Source: Aeromicrobium sp. Root472D3 (GTDB lineage: Bacteria > Actinomycetota > Actinomycetes > Propionibacteriales > Nocardioidaceae). Taken from it: a stretch of DNA of 64,000 nucleotides. Numbering within the stretch: position 1 is the stretch's first letter; each line of letters opens with the position of its first letter. Where the stretch lies: NCBI RefSeq assembly GCF_001426485.1, contig NZ_LMET01000003.1:142913-206912 (forward strand), written 5' to 3'. Below the pieces are notes generated by a model. The model did not search any database and was not told the origin of the DNA. It saw only the letters and a list, made by a program, of their open reading frames with translations. This document shows positions 63,202 to 64,000 of this stretch, one piece after another. The translations under genes and the position numbers were made by a program.

Positions 63202-63508
63202 GTGGATCACACTCCCTCTCCCTAGTTGGCGCCCCTCAGCGCCACTCCCTGAGCGCCTCCGAGCGGAAGCGCTTGAGAAGAAGTTAGACCTGCCGGAGAG
63301 GTCTGCAACAGGATTCGGGACAAAAAGACCAAAGTCCCGCCAAAGATAGTTCGAAAGAACTATGACCCCCTGTCCGCGTTGACCCGCCGACATGGTCTTT
63401 GTGGCTCAGATCACGCATTCCACCGCCAGGTAGGGACCTTCATCCCTACTGTGGGACTACGCGCCCGAGGTCGGGGTGCCCGGCTTGGGAGGGCTGAGGG
63501 AGATGCGG
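63202..63508. promoter_or_regulatory. divergent promoter region between flp and tadE
   Basis: A 307-base gap, relatively AT-rich in its middle. It holds three inverted repeats: CGGGAC/GTCCCG (63316-63321 and 63334-63339), ATAGTTC-GAAA-GAACTAT (63346-63363) and TAGGGACCTTCATCCCTA (63431-63448). The last overlaps a TACTGT -10-like hexamer (63447-63452) for tadE. GGTCTTT occurs once facing each gene (63392 region plus strand, 63325 region minus strand). No small gene is seen. Confidence 0.5.
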
Positions 63509-63988
63509 ATGCAGCGGAGGAATCGTCGGTCGCAGGAGGCCGACCGGGGAGCGGTGACCATCGAGTTCGTGCTGGTGCTGCCGTTCTTCCTGTTCCTGAT
63601 CTTCCTGCTGATCGGCATGGGCACGATGTTCAGCTTCCGTCAGGCACTCAGCCAGGCGGCGACCGAGGGCGCGCGGGCGGCCGCCGTGCAGCCGCTCAAC
63701 GCCACGACGTCGGCACGCACGAGCGATGCGCTGGCCGCGATCAACGGGACCCTCGGAGCGCAGGCCGACGTCACGTGCGCAGGCGGGGTGCTGAGCCGCA
63801 AGGGGGTCGCAGCCGGCACGTGCTCGGTCAGCGCTCCCACCACGTGCGACGGTGACAAGAAGTGCGTCACCGTGCGCCTGACGTACAACTACCGTGATCA
63901 CCAGGTCACGGGGTCGATGCCGTTCGTGCCGGGCGCCCTGTACCCGTCGGCCCTGACGTACGTGTCGTCCGCCCGGGTGTCGCAGTGA
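63509..63988 (+). CDS. tadE: TadE-like pseudopilin
   Basis: A 159-residue protein with a short basic N-terminus and the TadE signature DRGAVTIEFVLVLPFFLFLIFLLIGMG, a pilin-like helix after an E at +5-like position. An extracytoplasmic domain with four Cys (TCAGG, GTCSV, TTCDG, KKCVT) follows. TadE/F minor pseudopilins are thought to prime pilus assembly. Of three in-frame starts (63476, 63503, 63509), ATG 63509 has a good Shine-Dalgarno (GAGGGA, 7-base spacing). Confidence 0.85.
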   Translation: MQRRNRRSQEADRGAVTIEFVLVLPFFLFLIFLLIGMGTMFSFRQALSQAATEGARAAAVQPLNATTSARTSDALAAINGTLGAQADVTCAGGVLSRKGVAAGTCSVSAPTTCDGDKKCVTVRLTYNYRDHQVTGSMPFVPGALYPSALTYVSSARVSQ

Positions 63989-64000
63989 GGCGCCCGCACC
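63985..64000 (+). CDS. possible start of the next Tad gene (3' truncated by window)
   Basis: A GTG overlapping the tadE stop (GTGA) opens a frame (VRRPH) that runs off the window. Such overlaps are usual in this locus, and a second TadE/TadF or TadG-like gene is expected here. Five codons are too few to confirm it. Confidence 0.3.

Overview
This window is about 64 kb of very GC-rich DNA. GTG starts are common, genes often overlap by 1-4 bases, and nearly all of it codes. The gene content points to an actinobacterium: methylmalonyl-CoA mutase with MeaB, an IdeR-type iron repressor, CitA-type citrate synthase, a DUF2530 protein, a PGPGW membrane protein, a Tad pilus and the Glp/GlpR (SepX) divisome locus. 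I infer order Propionibacteriales, probably Nocardioidaceae (Nocardioides/Aeromicrobium-like). It reads as ordinary chromosome. I see no IS element, prophage, CRISPR array or integrase.

Layout. 1-6 kb: end of an MFS exporter, DUF2530 protein, anchored beta-propeller-like protein, AzgA-type purine permease, gamma-carbonic anhydrase, SerC. 6-11 kb: mutA-mutB-meaB, the propionyl-CoA to succinyl-CoA branch. 11-22 kb: an F420-oxidoreductase-like protein, a transglutaminase, a very large chimeric glycosyltransferase, citA, pdxH and the dTDP-rhamnose genes (rmlB and a fused rmlC-rmlD facing rmlA). The glycosyltransferase and rml genes suggest a rhamnose-containing surface glycan. 21-34 kb: DedA protein, MFS exporter, thioesterase, photolyase divergent from ideR, cfa with a DUF1295 partner, subtilase, flavoprotein disulfide reductase, topoisomerase IB. 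33-38 kb: a decarboxylase, a GGDEF-EAL protein and an acyltransferase-like protein in one overlapping run, then a stand-alone ANTAR protein and tRNA-Arg. 38-54 kb: an esterase, HAD phosphatase, epimerase, mscL, a SAF-domain protein, a Ser-rich FmdB zinc ribbon, two CNNM-CBS proteins, a penicillin-acylase-like hydrolase, a 5-formyl-THF cyclo-ligase, then galU-glp-moaC-mogA-GNAT-glpR and tRNA-Ala.

54-58 kb holds an accessory operon that I do not recognise: a secreted 4-Cys protein, an ABC ATPase, two membrane proteins and a small zinc-ribbon protein. 58-64 kb is a Tad/Flp pilus locus (flp, cpaB, tadZ, tadA, tadB, tadC on the minus strand; tadE on the plus strand).

Two features run through the whole window. 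First, at least a dozen genes have an actinobacterial -10 hexamer 5-7 nt before the start codon, which implies leaderless mRNAs. Second, a family of GC-rich hairpin repeats (core GAGGGG-GTTGNNG-CCCCTC) sits at gene 3' ends. Three of its four loci lie between convergent genes and begin at or next to stop codons. The best candidates for undescribed biology are this repeat family, a structured RNA-like element at 12640-12720, and the 54-58 kb operon.
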